From Paralcaligenes ureilyticus (GTDB lineage Bacteria; Pseudomonadota; Gammaproteobacteria; Burkholderiales; Burkholderiaceae_B), in assembly GCF_004346225.1 (NCBI RefSeq), contig NZ_SMAJ01000001.1:248001-312000 (forward strand): DNA of 64,000 nucleotides, given 5' to 3'. The notes under the pieces are model-generated. The model worked only from the letters and a program-made list of their open reading frames with translations, did no database searches and was not told the DNA's origin. This document shows positions 1-9,326 of this stretch, piece by piece (the first letter of the stretch is position 1; each line of letters opens with the position of its first letter). The position numbers were made by a program, and so were the translations under genes.

Positions 1-1011
1 AGAACCCAGCAGCTCACTGAGATTCAATCGGGTGCCGGCAATCGACCCCTGTATGCGATCGTCCACTTCCTCGCCCGCCGCCTGACGGTTCCATTCCACC
101 TGCGCCTGCAGTGCCGAACCATCGGGCAGATGCAGGTTCAACATCGCGTCACGCAAAGGGAATCCGGCACGCGGCGCAAGGTTGGCGTTGCCGTCCAGCG
201 TCAGGCCCTGGCCATGCGCGGCCAGCACCACTTTCAAGGCATCCAGCGACCCGTCGACGGTGGTCTGCACATCCACCACGCAAGCCTCGGCCGACGCATT
301 TTCCTTATCGCCCTCGGGAATCGTTGGAACAAAATGGCGCGCGCACAAGAGCGAATCGGAGGGCAGCCCTCGGGCATGGAGCGTGAAGCGCCCCTGCATG
401 GGCCAGGGATCGGCCAGATCCAGCAGCTTCAACTCGCCATCCATATCCATATTCATGGACTCATATCCCAAGCCGATATGATGCACCGACACCAGCGCCC
501 CCTTATCGGCCGTCGAGAGCGAAGCAACCACATCCTTCACCGACATGACGATAGGCTGGCCATCGAGCTGCACCTTCAGCGTGCCCAGCGCAAATCGGTC
601 CAGCACGATGCCAACCGGCAAAGGCGGCAGCTTGAACGGCGCCGCGGCCGGCGCAGGCACGGGCGGCGCGGGGACATCCAGCTCCAACTGATCGGCGGTC
701 AGCAAACGGATGTGCAGGCGGTGATCCAGAAACTCGCTCCAGTTCACGTGTGCCTGCAGGCCCTGCGCCTTGATGGTCACTTCGGGCAAGGCAAGATCTA
801 GGCGTCCTATGCGAACCCCGCTCCAGATCGACCCTTCGACATCTTCTGCCTGGCCATCGAGCTGTCCGACCGCCGTCTGAACCACCCAGCGGGTGCCCGC
901 ATCGGTCGCCACGCACCAATACACAAAACCGCAAGCAACCGCCAGCAACAGGACTGCCGCCGGGCCCAGCCCGACCACGACGCGTCGACTCCATCGCAAC
1001 AAGGCGCTCAA
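1..1011 (-). CDS. tamB: TamB-like translocation/assembly module, N-terminal part
   Basis: This gene continues past the left window edge; 337 codons are visible. TamB is an inner-membrane-anchored periplasmic protein that works with TamA in outer-membrane protein insertion and lipid transport. The visible part has an N-terminal membrane anchor (LLRWSRRVVVGLGPAAVLLL) followed by beta-rich sequence typical of the AsmA/TamB family (repeated L-x-L strands, about residues 40-337), and no stop interrupts the frame. The start I chose is a TTG at 1011 that overlaps the tamA stop as TTGA, implying translational coupling. No ATG gives a complete signal anchor in this frame. The tamA-tamB pairing is the classic order and supports the call. 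Confidence 0.88.
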   Translation of the reverse strand, partial: MSALLRWSRRVVVGLGPAAVLLLAVACGFVYWCVATDAGTRWVVQTAVGQLDGQAEDVEGSIWSGVRIGRLDLALPEVTIKAQGLQAHVNWSEFLDHRLHIRLLTADQLELDVPAPPVPAPAAAPFKLPPLPVGIVLDRFALGTLKVQLDGQPIVMSVKDVVASLSTADKGALVSVHHIGLGYESMNMDMDGELKLLDLADPWPMQGRFTLHARGLPSDSLLCARHFVPTIPEGDKENASAEACVVDVQTTVDGSLDALKVVLAAHGQGLTLDGNANLAPRAGFPLRDAMLNLHLPDGSALQAQVEWNRQAAGEEVDDRIQGSIAGTRLNLSELLGS

Positions 1012-2789
1012 AATGCAATACCCAGAGAAAAATGTATGCGCAGCTTGTGATCGCGCTGGCCATAGGCCACATCGGCATAAAACGGACCCGCGGGGGTGCG
1101 CACCACGGCTCCTATGCCATAGCCTACGGCGAGCTTCATCTGCCCAAACGAGGCCGCAGCGTCGCCTGCATCCACAAACACGTCCATCCCGTAACGATCG
1201 TTAAAGTAATGTATGTACTCAACACTGGCTACGGCCAGCGCCGGCGCGCCGACAATCGCGGCGCCTTGCACGATCCCGATGCTCTGATAGCGGTAGCCTC
1301 GTATGGTACTGGCGCCCCCTGTGCGGTAACCGAAGTCTTCGGGCAAGCGCGCCGTATGCGACCAGACCTTGCCTACCTGGGCGCGCACCGTCAGGACATC
1401 GCGCCGGCCGACCGGCCACCATTGCTGAGCCCGTATGCTTGAACGATAAAACGGTTCGCCGCGATCCAGCGTGACTCCGGCGCCCAATCCCACGGCAATC
1501 AGGTTACCCTCGCGCGGATCGGACTTATCGTCGACGTCGCGGCGCAACCAGTCCCAGGTTCCAACCAGAGTGGGCACCTCATACTTCCCAAAGTCGGCAA
1601 TCTTGGTTTTATCGTAAGCCGCCAGCAACGCCCACTGGGTTTCATACTGTACACGGCTATCGCCGGCCGCATTGCGCTCGATCTTGCGCTTCCACCCCAG
1701 ACCGACGCGACTCGTGTCCAGCCCCTCGATATTGGAATGGCTAAAGAGCACCCCCACGCTATCTTTGTAGCCGTTCACCGTGGGTGCAAAGTGCACATCG
1801 TAAAACGCCCGCTGGCGATTCTTGTCGGCCCCGGCACCCGTTTCGATCCATACGGGCTGCCCAAACACCACGTTCTGACGATACAGGACTTCGCCGCGTA
1901 CGCCGTTGTCGCTGTCTATTCCCAGCGAGGTGGAAAACCGCCGCGCGGGCGCTTCGGACACGCGCACTTGCAGGGGCAGTTCCACCTCGCCATTGGGCAG
2001 CACCGTGCGATGGGCGGGGTTGCTGTCCAGAGTGACGAACGCGCCCCGAAAAAACCCGGTGGACTGCAAGGCCTGCTGCCAATCATCCAGCTGTGTCTGG
2101 TCGTACGGCTCGCCCGGCTCGTAGCGCACATAACGATCGATCAATTTCTGCGGTACGCGCTTCAAACCCGTGGTTGTCATGGCGCCCAGGCGCACGCGCG
2201 GCCCGCTATCCACATCCATACGTAAATCGGCGGTGGCCGAGTCGGCGTCTATCCTGGCCTGCGAACTGAGTACGTGTGCCAGAAAAAAATCTTTACTGCT
2301 CACATTGTCGATCAGCGAGGCCTTGGCCTGACGCCAATCTTCGTTGATAAAAGGCTGGCCGGCCTTGAGCTCCCAATGATTCTTGATGAGCGTGACCCGC
2401 CCCGCAAACTCGGGCGAGGCAATCTGCCCCTTGAACGAAAGATCGACCGATTCGACCTTGGTGCGCTCGCGGGGCTCAATGGTGATGTCCCAGGTTTCCC
2501 CGCCCACGTCGCGGCCCACATTAAGCGTTACCTTGGGCGAAAAATACCCCTGGGTTTCCAGCGCCGAAATGGTGGCTTCGCGCGCTCGGCGCCGCAAACG
2601 CGACAATTCGCTGGCGTCCTGGTCTGTGGCCAAACGGGTAATCACCCCCACCGAGCTGGTAATCGACTGCAGGGCCGCCGGGCCCACCCCTCCGGGATCG
2701 ATAATCACTTCGGGCGCCGCGGCCCAGGCATCGTAGCCCAGGCCCAGCGCCAACAGCAGGCAGGCGGCGCCCGCACGCATCACAACCAT
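1008..2789 (-). CDS. tamA: TamA, BamA-family outer-membrane assembly factor
   Basis: The 593-aa product is an Omp85-family protein. It starts with a Sec signal peptide (MVVMRAGAACLLLALGLGY, cleaved near AWA/A). POTRA-like repeats follow (about residues 40-270, including GYFSPKVTLNVG), and then a C-terminal 16-strand barrel domain (about 280-593) with the family's RGYRYQSIG segment. The length fits TamA. It acts in the outer membrane with TamB in assembling autotransporters and other barrels. The ATG overlaps the upstream mrp stop by one base (TAATG) and its stop overlaps the tamB start, so the three genes are probably one leftward transcript. BamA itself is unlikely because of the tamB neighbour and the shorter POTRA region. 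Confidence 0.9.
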   Translation of the reverse strand: MVVMRAGAACLLLALGLGYDAWAAAPEVIIDPGGVGPAALQSITSSVGVITRLATDQDASELSRLRRRAREATISALETQGYFSPKVTLNVGRDVGGETWDITIEPRERTKVESVDLSFKGQIASPEFAGRVTLIKNHWELKAGQPFINEDWRQAKASLIDNVSSKDFFLAHVLSSQARIDADSATADLRMDVDSGPRVRLGAMTTTGLKRVPQKLIDRYVRYEPGEPYDQTQLDDWQQALQSTGFFRGAFVTLDSNPAHRTVLPNGEVELPLQVRVSEAPARRFSTSLGIDSDNGVRGEVLYRQNVVFGQPVWIETGAGADKNRQRAFYDVHFAPTVNGYKDSVGVLFSHSNIEGLDTSRVGLGWKRKIERNAAGDSRVQYETQWALLAAYDKTKIADFGKYEVPTLVGTWDWLRRDVDDKSDPREGNLIAVGLGAGVTLDRGEPFYRSSIRAQQWWPVGRRDVLTVRAQVGKVWSHTARLPEDFGYRTGGASTIRGYRYQSIGIVQGAAIVGAPALAVASVEYIHYFNDRYGMDVFVDAGDAAASFGQMKLAVGYGIGAVVRTPAGPFYADVAYGQRDHKLRIHFSLGIAF

Positions 2790-3874
2790 TAATGCTTGAC
2801 AATGGGAGGCACCTGGCCCGCCGTGTCACGCGGCAGATCGGCCACGATCGTTGCCACCTTGTGGGCAATATCCAGGTATAAGGCCGCGTATTTTCCGGCG
2901 GGATCGGCCGCGACGGTGGGCGTGCCCGACTCGGTCTGGGTGCGGATATCCATGACCAGAGGAAGCGCGCCCAGCCACGCCAAATTGAATTCGGCCGCCA
3001 TGTTCCTGCCGCCGTCCTGGCCGAAAATCGGTTCGGCATGTCCGCAGTTGGAACAAATGTGCACCGACATGTTTTCGATCACTCCGAGCACCGGTACATT
3101 GACTTTCTGGAACATGCGCAAGGCCCTGCGGGCATCGGCCAAAGCCAGATCCTGAGGCGTCGTCACGATGACGGCGCCCGTCAACGGCACCTTCTGCGCC
3201 ATGGTCAGGGCGATATCGCCCGTTCCGGGCGGCATGTCGACGATCAGATAATCAAGATTGTCCCAATTGGTCTGGCGCAGCAATTGCTCGAGCGCCTGCG
3301 TCACCATGGGGCCGCGCCATATGGCGGGCGAGTCGGGGTCGATCAGAAAGCCGATGGAATTGGCCTGTAGGCCATGCCCGATCAGGGGCTCCATGGTTTT
3401 GCCGTCCTGGCTTTTTGGGCGGCCCGACAAGCCCAGCATCATGGGGACGCTTGGGCCGTAGATATCGGCATCGAGCAGGCCCACGCGGGCGCCTTGCGCC
3501 GACAAGGCCAAAGCCAGATTAACGGCCGACGTACTCTTGCCCACGCCCCCCTTGCCGGAAGCCACAGCAATAATATTGCGTACCGACGGCAAGGGCTTCA
3601 GACCCTGCTGCACCGCATGGGTTGCCACGGCAGCCCGGGTAATGCGCAGGTCTTTCAGATTCAAGCCCTGCGGCGCCAGTGCGGCTTCGATGCGCTTGCG
3701 CAATTCCGTCTGCCGATTGTGCAAACCCTGACCAAGGGCCAAAGTAAGGCTCAACTCGGACTCATTGAGCACAAGTTCACTGTTTTTGGGCGTCAGACCC
3801 AAGGGCGCTCCACTATTGGGGTCGATTACCTGCGCCAGCACTGCACGTACTTGTTCCAGATTTACACTCATCAC
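2789..3874 (-). CDS. mrp: Mrp/ApbC iron-sulfur cluster carrier ATPase
   Basis: The 361-aa protein belongs to the Mrp/NBP35 P-loop family, which transfers Fe-S clusters to apoproteins in the cytoplasm. An N-terminal DUF59/MIP18-like domain (residues 1-95) precedes the deviant Walker A motif GKGGVGKST (about 110-118). The DMPPGTGD segment and the conserved CSNC cysteine pair near residue 275 are both present, so cluster binding should be intact. It heads the leftward mrp-tamA-tamB set with one-base overlaps. In several relatives mrp is next to metG; here about 9.5 kb, mostly catabolic genes, lies between the two. Confidence 0.93.
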   Translation of the reverse strand: MMSVNLEQVRAVLAQVIDPNSGAPLGLTPKNSELVLNESELSLTLALGQGLHNRQTELRKRIEAALAPQGLNLKDLRITRAAVATHAVQQGLKPLPSVRNIIAVASGKGGVGKSTSAVNLALALSAQGARVGLLDADIYGPSVPMMLGLSGRPKSQDGKTMEPLIGHGLQANSIGFLIDPDSPAIWRGPMVTQALEQLLRQTNWDNLDYLIVDMPPGTGDIALTMAQKVPLTGAVIVTTPQDLALADARRALRMFQKVNVPVLGVIENMSVHICSNCGHAEPIFGQDGGRNMAAEFNLAWLGALPLVMDIRTQTESGTPTVAADPAGKYAALYLDIAHKVATIVADLPRDTAGQVPPIVKH

Positions 3875-3969
3875 ATTCCAGGCCTTTTAGGGGATTACAA
3901 TACCTATACCCTAAAGAATAGCGGATTGGCGGGAATCTTTTCCAGTGCAGCCTGGTCTATATACACAAG

Positions 3970-4218
3970 ATGAATACATTTAATCAGATACTTCGCATCG
4001 CTTTCTTTTTAGTGCTGGCTGTTTTCGGCGCAATCATGGCGTTTATTTTCATGGCGTCCACGGCTATTGCCGTGGCTGTCCTGTATGTGGTCGCCCTCGT
4101 AAAAGGGCGCCCTTTCGGCGCACGCGCCTACTGGACCCAGCGCCACCAGCCTCGCGGCAACAAAAACACCTTTAAAAACAAAGACGTGGTCGACGTCGAA
4201 ATGCGCGAGATCCACTAA
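3970..4218 (+). CDS. small single- or double-pass membrane protein, unknown function
   Basis: The 82-aa product has a strongly hydrophobic N-terminal half (about residues 8-45, IAFFLVLAVFGAIMAFIF and then AIAVAVLYVVALV), enough for one long or two short membrane segments. A basic and polar tail rich in R, K, N and Q follows (KGRPFGARAYWTQRHQPRGN). I recognise no family domain. It is divergent from mrp across a 95-bp gap, and codon use looks like the neighbouring core genes, so it is probably a real gene. A role cannot be assigned from sequence. Confidence 0.6.
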   Translation: MNTFNQILRIAFFLVLAVFGAIMAFIFMASTAIAVAVLYVVALVKGRPFGARAYWTQRHQPRGNKNTFKNKDVVDVEMREIH

Positions 4219-4459
4219 GGCGCAAACCCGCAGCATGCGCTTCAGCCCGACTGCAACAATTCGTTAGCGCGCTAAGCTTGACGAATCCTGACGACTCGTG
4301 CGCATCGCCCACAACCAGAACCGAAGAAACACTCCTCGCTTTGCCGGATTGCCATAAGCCGGACTGTATATCGCCATAACTGCGCCCCCCCTTCACGCTA
4401 CCTGGCCCGGCTCGTACCATCTGTGCTGGTTATGAAATCAAGCCACAAGGGGCGCAAGC

Positions 4460-6496
4460 ATGTATCGAATAGGTATCGACGTCGGCGGTACGTTCACGGA
4501 TTTCACATTGGTGAACGAGAACGAAGGCGGCGTCGCATTTTTCAAAGAACCGTCTACGCCGCACGATCCGTCCGAAGCCATCGACAATGGCATCCGCGGG
4601 TTGATGAACGAACACGGCATCGCACCGGACCAGATCAGCCATATCGGCCACGGAACCACAGTTGCCACCAATCTGATCATCGAACGCAAAGGTGCCCTGT
4701 GCGGGCTGATCACCACCAAGGGATTCCGCGACGTCCTGGAAATCGGACGCCAGGTTCGCCCGCACCTGTATGACTATAGCGTCATCAAACCGCCAGCGCT
4801 GGTGCCGCGGGCACTGCGCTGCGAAGCCGCCGAGCGCATTTCGGCCAAGGGTGCCATCCAGCTCGGTCTGAACGAGGATGACGTGCGCACCGCCGCGAGA
4901 TATCTGCGTGACGCGAGCGTGGAAGCCATCGCCATCTGCTTCCTGCATTCGTACCGCAATCCGCTGCACGAACAGCGCGCTCGCGACATCGTCAAGGAAG
5001 TAGCGCCTGATGTGTATATCAGCATATCTAGCGACGTCCTGCCGGAGTTCCGCGAATATGAACGACTCTCGACCACCGCGCTCAATGCCACGGTCGGGCC
5101 ACGCATGGAGCGCTATCTGCAGCGTTTCCTGGATCGGGTATCCGCGGCGGGAGTTCCGGCGCAACCGCTCACCATCCACTCCAACGGCGGCTTGATGTCG
5201 GTCGAAACAGTGCGTCACTATCCGGTGCGTACCTGCTTGTCCGGCCCGGCGGCCGGTGTGGTGGGAGCAGCCGTAGTGGGCCGTGTTGCCGGATTTCCCG
5301 AATTGGTGACCTTCGACGTCGGCGGCACCAGCACCGACGTATCGCTCATACACGAAAGCAAGCCGATCTTCACCTCGAACCGCCAGGTCGCAGGGTATCC
5401 AGTGAAGACTCCCATGGTCGACATCCACGTGATCGGAGCAGGCGGAGGCAGTATCGCGTGGCTCGATGACTCGGGCTCCTTGAAAGTCGGCCCGCACAGT
5501 GCGGGCGCCGTACCCGGGCCGGTCGGCTATGGCCGTGGCGGCACACTACCCACCATCACGGACGCCATGTTTGCACTGCAGCGCCTGAATCCCCACAGCC
5601 TGCTCAAGGGCAAGATGGCCGTTCAGGCAGCCGCGGCGCGTGCAGTCATCATGGAAAAAGTTGCCGAGCCACTGGGCTTGACGCTGGAGGCGGCCGCCGA
5701 AGGCATTATCCGCATCGCCAACGCCAACATGAGTCGGGCGATCCGCTCGGTTTCAACCGAACGCGGCTACGAATTGTCGAAATTCGCCCTGTTTGCCTTT
5801 GGCGGCGCCGGCCCGCTGCACGCCATGGACGTGGCCCGCGAATGCGGTATCCCTGTCGTCGTGGTGCCGCAGGAACCCGGCACCATGTGCGCACGCGGCA
5901 TGCTGCTGACCGATATTTCGTTTGACTTTGTCGAGAGCGATATCGCACTGGTCGACGCATCGAGCTGGGCCCGCATCATCGAAAAGATCGAGAGGCTGAC
6001 GCGCGATGCAGCACAATGGCTGGCCAGCGAAGGCGTGGATGGCGCCGATCGTGCCTACGACACGGTGATCGATGCGCGCTACGTCGGACAGAACTTCGAA
6101 GTGCAAGTAGCCATGGCGCGCGGCACCGTCCCGGATTATGCGAGTTTCGAATCGAACTTTCATGCCGCGCATCTGCGCGAGTACGGATACAACGTGCCAG
6201 AGCGCGCCATCGAGGTCATCAACTGCCGCGTCAAGGCGGTAGGCACCGTCGTCAAGGCGCCATTGGCCAAGTTGGCCGTCAAGCCAGTGCCGGCCCCCGT
6301 GTCACGGCGCGAGATTTATTTCGGCGCCGACCACGGTTGGCTGCCGGCGAACGTATACGATCGGGATCAGTTGGGCGCAGGCGCCGAATTCACAGGCCCT
6401 GTGGTCCTCGAGGAAATGAGTTCGACCACCGTGATTGCCCCCGGGCAACGCGCACGTATTGACGACTACGGCAACCTCGTCGTACGCATCGCTTGA
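4460..6496 (+). CDS. hyuA: hydantoinase/oxoprolinase subunit A (HyuA-like)
   Basis: The 678-aa protein is the HyuA-type subunit of an ATP-dependent hydantoinase/5-oxoprolinase, which opens cyclic amides at the cost of ATP. The actin-like nucleotide-binding signature GIDVGGTFTDF lies at residues 4-14. The HGTTVATNLIIERKG segment is near 63-77, a second phosphate-loop region TFDVGGTSTDVSLI near 282-295, and the FGGAGPLHA motif near 455. Length and domain order match N-methylhydantoinase A. A purine-rich RBS (AAGGGG) precedes the ATG. The B subunit follows 13 bp later. The actual substrate (N-methylhydantoin, 5-oxoproline or another lactam) cannot be read from sequence. Confidence 0.88.
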   Translation: MYRIGIDVGGTFTDFTLVNENEGGVAFFKEPSTPHDPSEAIDNGIRGLMNEHGIAPDQISHIGHGTTVATNLIIERKGALCGLITTKGFRDVLEIGRQVRPHLYDYSVIKPPALVPRALRCEAAERISAKGAIQLGLNEDDVRTAARYLRDASVEAIAICFLHSYRNPLHEQRARDIVKEVAPDVYISISSDVLPEFREYERLSTTALNATVGPRMERYLQRFLDRVSAAGVPAQPLTIHSNGGLMSVETVRHYPVRTCLSGPAAGVVGAAVVGRVAGFPELVTFDVGGTSTDVSLIHESKPIFTSNRQVAGYPVKTPMVDIHVIGAGGGSIAWLDDSGSLKVGPHSAGAVPGPVGYGRGGTLPTITDAMFALQRLNPHSLLKGKMAVQAAAARAVIMEKVAEPLGLTLEAAAEGIIRIANANMSRAIRSVSTERGYELSKFALFAFGGAGPLHAMDVARECGIPVVVVPQEPGTMCARGMLLTDISFDFVESDIALVDASSWARIIEKIERLTRDAAQWLASEGVDGADRAYDTVIDARYVGQNFEVQVAMARGTVPDYASFESNFHAAHLREYGYNVPERAIEVINCRVKAVGTVVKAPLAKLAVKPVPAPVSRREIYFGADHGWLPANVYDRDQLGAGAEFTGPVVLEEMSSTTVIAPGQRARIDDYGNLVVRIA

Positions 6497-6509
6497 ACAG
6501 GAAACAGCC

Positions 6510-8240
6510 ATGAGCAACATAGATATCATCAGCAACCCGATCGAAATGGAAGTATTCACCAATCGGCTGCTGTCGATTACGGAAGACATGAACAACACTT
6601 TGGTCCGATCGTCTTTTTCCACGAACATAAAGGAGCGCAAAGACTGCTCCGTCGCACTGTTCGACGCACGCGGACGCCTGGTTGCCCAGGGCACGCAAAT
6701 TCCCTTGCACCTGGGATCCCTGAACGGTGCCATGGCGGCGGTGCTGGCGCAGTTCGGAACAGCGGCCATCAAGGACGGCGACGCCTTCATCAGCAACGAC
6801 CCCTATATGGCGGGCGGCAGCCATTTACCCGATATCAATATCGTTACGCCGGTATTTCACCATGGCAAGCTGGTATTTTTCGCAGCCAATGTCGGCCATC
6901 ATTCGGACGTAGGCGGCGCGGTGCCAGGCTCGATAGCCGGCGGCTTGCGCACGGTTTTCGAAGAAGGCATCCGCATTCCGGTGGTGCGCATCGCACGCGA
7001 GGGCAAGACCGATGACGACATGCTGCGCCTGATCTGCGGCAACACGCGCGACCCCGAAGAGCGCATGCTCGACCTGAAGGTGCAGGTCGCCACCAACAAC
7101 CGCGGCTCGGAAGCGGTCAAAGGCCTGCTGAGCCAGATGGGTGTGGAGCGTGCGTTGACCGCGGTCGAAGATGTCATTCGCTACACCCGGGCCAGGCTGG
7201 TGCGGCGCATTTCCGAACTCAAGGCCGGCTCTTATTCATTTGTGAATGTGATGGACGACGATGGCCTGGGCGGCAGCGAACCGGTAGAGATCCACGTCAA
7301 AGTAACCGTAGGCAATGGGCGCCTGGCGTTCGATTTCACCGGCTCGGGAATACAGGCGCGCGGCGCGATGAATCTGCCGGTCAGCGCCCTGAATGCCTGC
7401 GTATACTATTCGGTCAAGGCCTTGCTCGACCCGGAACTGGCCGCCAACGCAGGCCTGTTCGACCCCCTGGATATCACGGCGCCGGCCGGCACCATCGTCA
7501 ATCCGCTGGCCCCGGCCGCGGTGGGCGCCCGGTCGCTGACCGCCCAAAAGGTGGCGGGCGCCATTTTCGGCGCTTTCCGCGGCGTGCTTCCGGAATCGCG
7601 CATCATGGCTTCCGGAAACGACGTCTGCCCCGCCATTGTGTTCTCGGGCAGGCTTGAACGCCGCGCGGGCGATTTCGTCTATTTGGAGACAGTAGCCGGC
7701 GGTGCCGGAGCAAGGGCCGACCTGGACGGCATGGACGGCGTGCACGTGCACATGACAAACTCGTCGAACCTGCCCATCGAAGCGCTGGAAAACGAATATC
7801 CGCTGCAGGTCGACGAATACGCGTTCGTGCCGGAATCGGGCGGCATCGGCCGCATGCGCGGCGGCATGGCCATTGCGCGCCAGATATCTTCCCTGGCTGA
7901 CGGCATTGTGTTTTCCGCCAGGTCGGATAATCACACCGCCGGCCGCTCCATCGGCGTTCTAGGAGGCGGCGACGGGCGGCAATCTCGGCTGCAGCGCTTC
8001 GCGATCGACGGAACAGCCGAAACCCTGTCGTCAAAGACGGCCAATATTGCGCTCAAACGAGGTGAAAGCGTGCGCCTGGAAACCTCCGGCGCAGGCGGCT
8101 TCGGCATACCCTCCGAACGCACAGCCAAGGCTCTGGCCCGCGATCTGGCCGATGGATTCATGGGTGAGAGCGCGGCGCGGGCGGCCTATGGCCCGCTGGT
8201 GGACCTGGCGCTCGCCCAACTGAATTCTCCTGCCAAGTAG
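6510..8240 (+). CDS. hyuB: hydantoinase/oxoprolinase subunit B (HyuB-like)
   Basis: The 576-aa product is the HyuB-type partner of the preceding gene. It carries the conserved stretches of the family: the N-terminal MNNTLVRSSFSTNIKERKDCS, the NDPYMAGGSHLPDI motif and the HHSDVGG metal-site-like motif near residue 130. The C-terminal GAGGFG and later glycine-rich segments are also present. I placed the start at the ATG at 6510, behind an AGGAAA ribosome site. The frame is open 25 codons further upstream, but that would run back into hyuA. The A and B chains form the functional amidohydrolase complex. Confidence 0.88.
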   Translation: MSNIDIISNPIEMEVFTNRLLSITEDMNNTLVRSSFSTNIKERKDCSVALFDARGRLVAQGTQIPLHLGSLNGAMAAVLAQFGTAAIKDGDAFISNDPYMAGGSHLPDINIVTPVFHHGKLVFFAANVGHHSDVGGAVPGSIAGGLRTVFEEGIRIPVVRIAREGKTDDDMLRLICGNTRDPEERMLDLKVQVATNNRGSEAVKGLLSQMGVERALTAVEDVIRYTRARLVRRISELKAGSYSFVNVMDDDGLGGSEPVEIHVKVTVGNGRLAFDFTGSGIQARGAMNLPVSALNACVYYSVKALLDPELAANAGLFDPLDITAPAGTIVNPLAPAAVGARSLTAQKVAGAIFGAFRGVLPESRIMASGNDVCPAIVFSGRLERRAGDFVYLETVAGGAGARADLDGMDGVHVHMTNSSNLPIEALENEYPLQVDEYAFVPESGGIGRMRGGMAIARQISSLADGIVFSARSDNHTAGRSIGVLGGGDGRQSRLQRFAIDGTAETLSSKTANIALKRGESVRLETSGAGGFGIPSERTAKALARDLADGFMGESAARAAYGPLVDLALAQLNSPAK

Positions 8241-8277
8241 GCGCACGGGCCCAAGCCGGGCCTCGCCGCCGACTCCA

Positions 8278-9198
8278 TTACGGGGCAAGCTTCAGGCCGG
8301 CGCCGCCGAATGCCGCCCCTATGCATTGGCGCAGCCAGGCATGCGCCTGGTCGTTCTGGTAGCGCTCGTGCCAATACAGCGAAATACTCAACGGCGGCAA
8401 AGGTAGCGGCGCGGGCAGCATGGCCGTCCCGGAAGCCGCCGCCAGGCTTTGCGCAATGCTTGATGGCAAGGTAGCCACCATATCGGTGGTCGCCAGCACG
8501 AACGGCGTGGCCACATAGCTGCTAAGCACAATACCAACCGTGCGACGCTGCCCTTGCGCGAGCAGGGCGGCGTCGACCTGCGTATTGAAGTAGCCAGCAT
8601 AGCCCGACGCGTCCATGTGCTGGTATTGCAGATAGGCCGCCATGTTCCATTCGCGGCCCAGCGCCGGATGCCCCTTGCGAACCAAGCAGGTGCTGGCCTC
8701 TTCAAACAAAAATCGCGCCCGCAAGCTGTCGGGCGGCTGTGGGTAGTGTCCTATGTACAACTCGACATAGTTGCCCGACAGCATATCGAGCGCGCCGGAA
8801 ACCTTGGGAGGAAGACATTGAATCTGAATATTCGGCGCCTCGGCCCTCAAGCGAGGCAGCACGCGCGGCAACACTACGTACTGCAGGTAGTCGCTGGCGT
8901 AGATAGTGTAGCCATGGGCGCTGGTGGCCGGATTGAAGGAGGCTTCCGGCGACGTCGAACGCTGCCAGGCATGCAGCAAGGGCTGGAATGTGCGATGCAA
9001 TTCCTGCGCGCGCAGCGTCGGCGTCCACTTATTGCCATCACGCTCCAAAAGAGGGTCGCCAAATAAATAGCGCAAACGGCTCAAGGCCGAACTCATCGCC
9101 GGCTGGCTGATTCCCAGAGCCTCCCCGGCCTGTGACACACTCTTGCATGTGATCAATGCATCGAAGTGAACGAGCAGGTTCAGATCAGTTGATTTCAT
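8278..9198 (-). CDS. LysR-family transcriptional regulator
   Basis: The 306-aa product has an N-terminal winged HTH (about residues 5-62, including SVSQAGEALGISQPAMSSALSRLR) and a LysR substrate-binding domain (about 90-300). It faces away from the Bug receptor gene across a 128-bp gap and ends 37 bp from hyuB on the opposite strand. It sits inside the catabolic block and probably controls the divergent Bug-dehydrogenase genes and possibly hyuAB. The ligand is unknown. The DNA-binding part resembles the NodD/NahR-like subgroup (DLNLLVHFDALI at the start), which often responds to aromatic or organic-acid inducers. Confidence 0.88.
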   Translation of the reverse strand: MKSTDLNLLVHFDALITCKSVSQAGEALGISQPAMSSALSRLRYLFGDPLLERDGNKWTPTLRAQELHRTFQPLLHAWQRSTSPEASFNPATSAHGYTIYASDYLQYVVLPRVLPRLRAEAPNIQIQCLPPKVSGALDMLSGNYVELYIGHYPQPPDSLRARFLFEEASTCLVRKGHPALGREWNMAAYLQYQHMDASGYAGYFNTQVDAALLAQGQRRTVGIVLSSYVATPFVLATTDMVATLPSSIAQSLAAASGTAMLPAPLPLPPLSISLYWHERYQNDQAHAWLRQCIGAAFGGAGLKLAP

Positions 9199-9326
9199 AA
9201 GGTAAAAGTTATGCGCTTATAAGTCTGGCATTGTCGACGCCCCAGAGAGCCCCGCGTACTATTTCAACACGGTAGCATTTTATCCAACAAGCGACCGCCA
9301 AAGCTAAAAATCCAAGGAGAAATGCA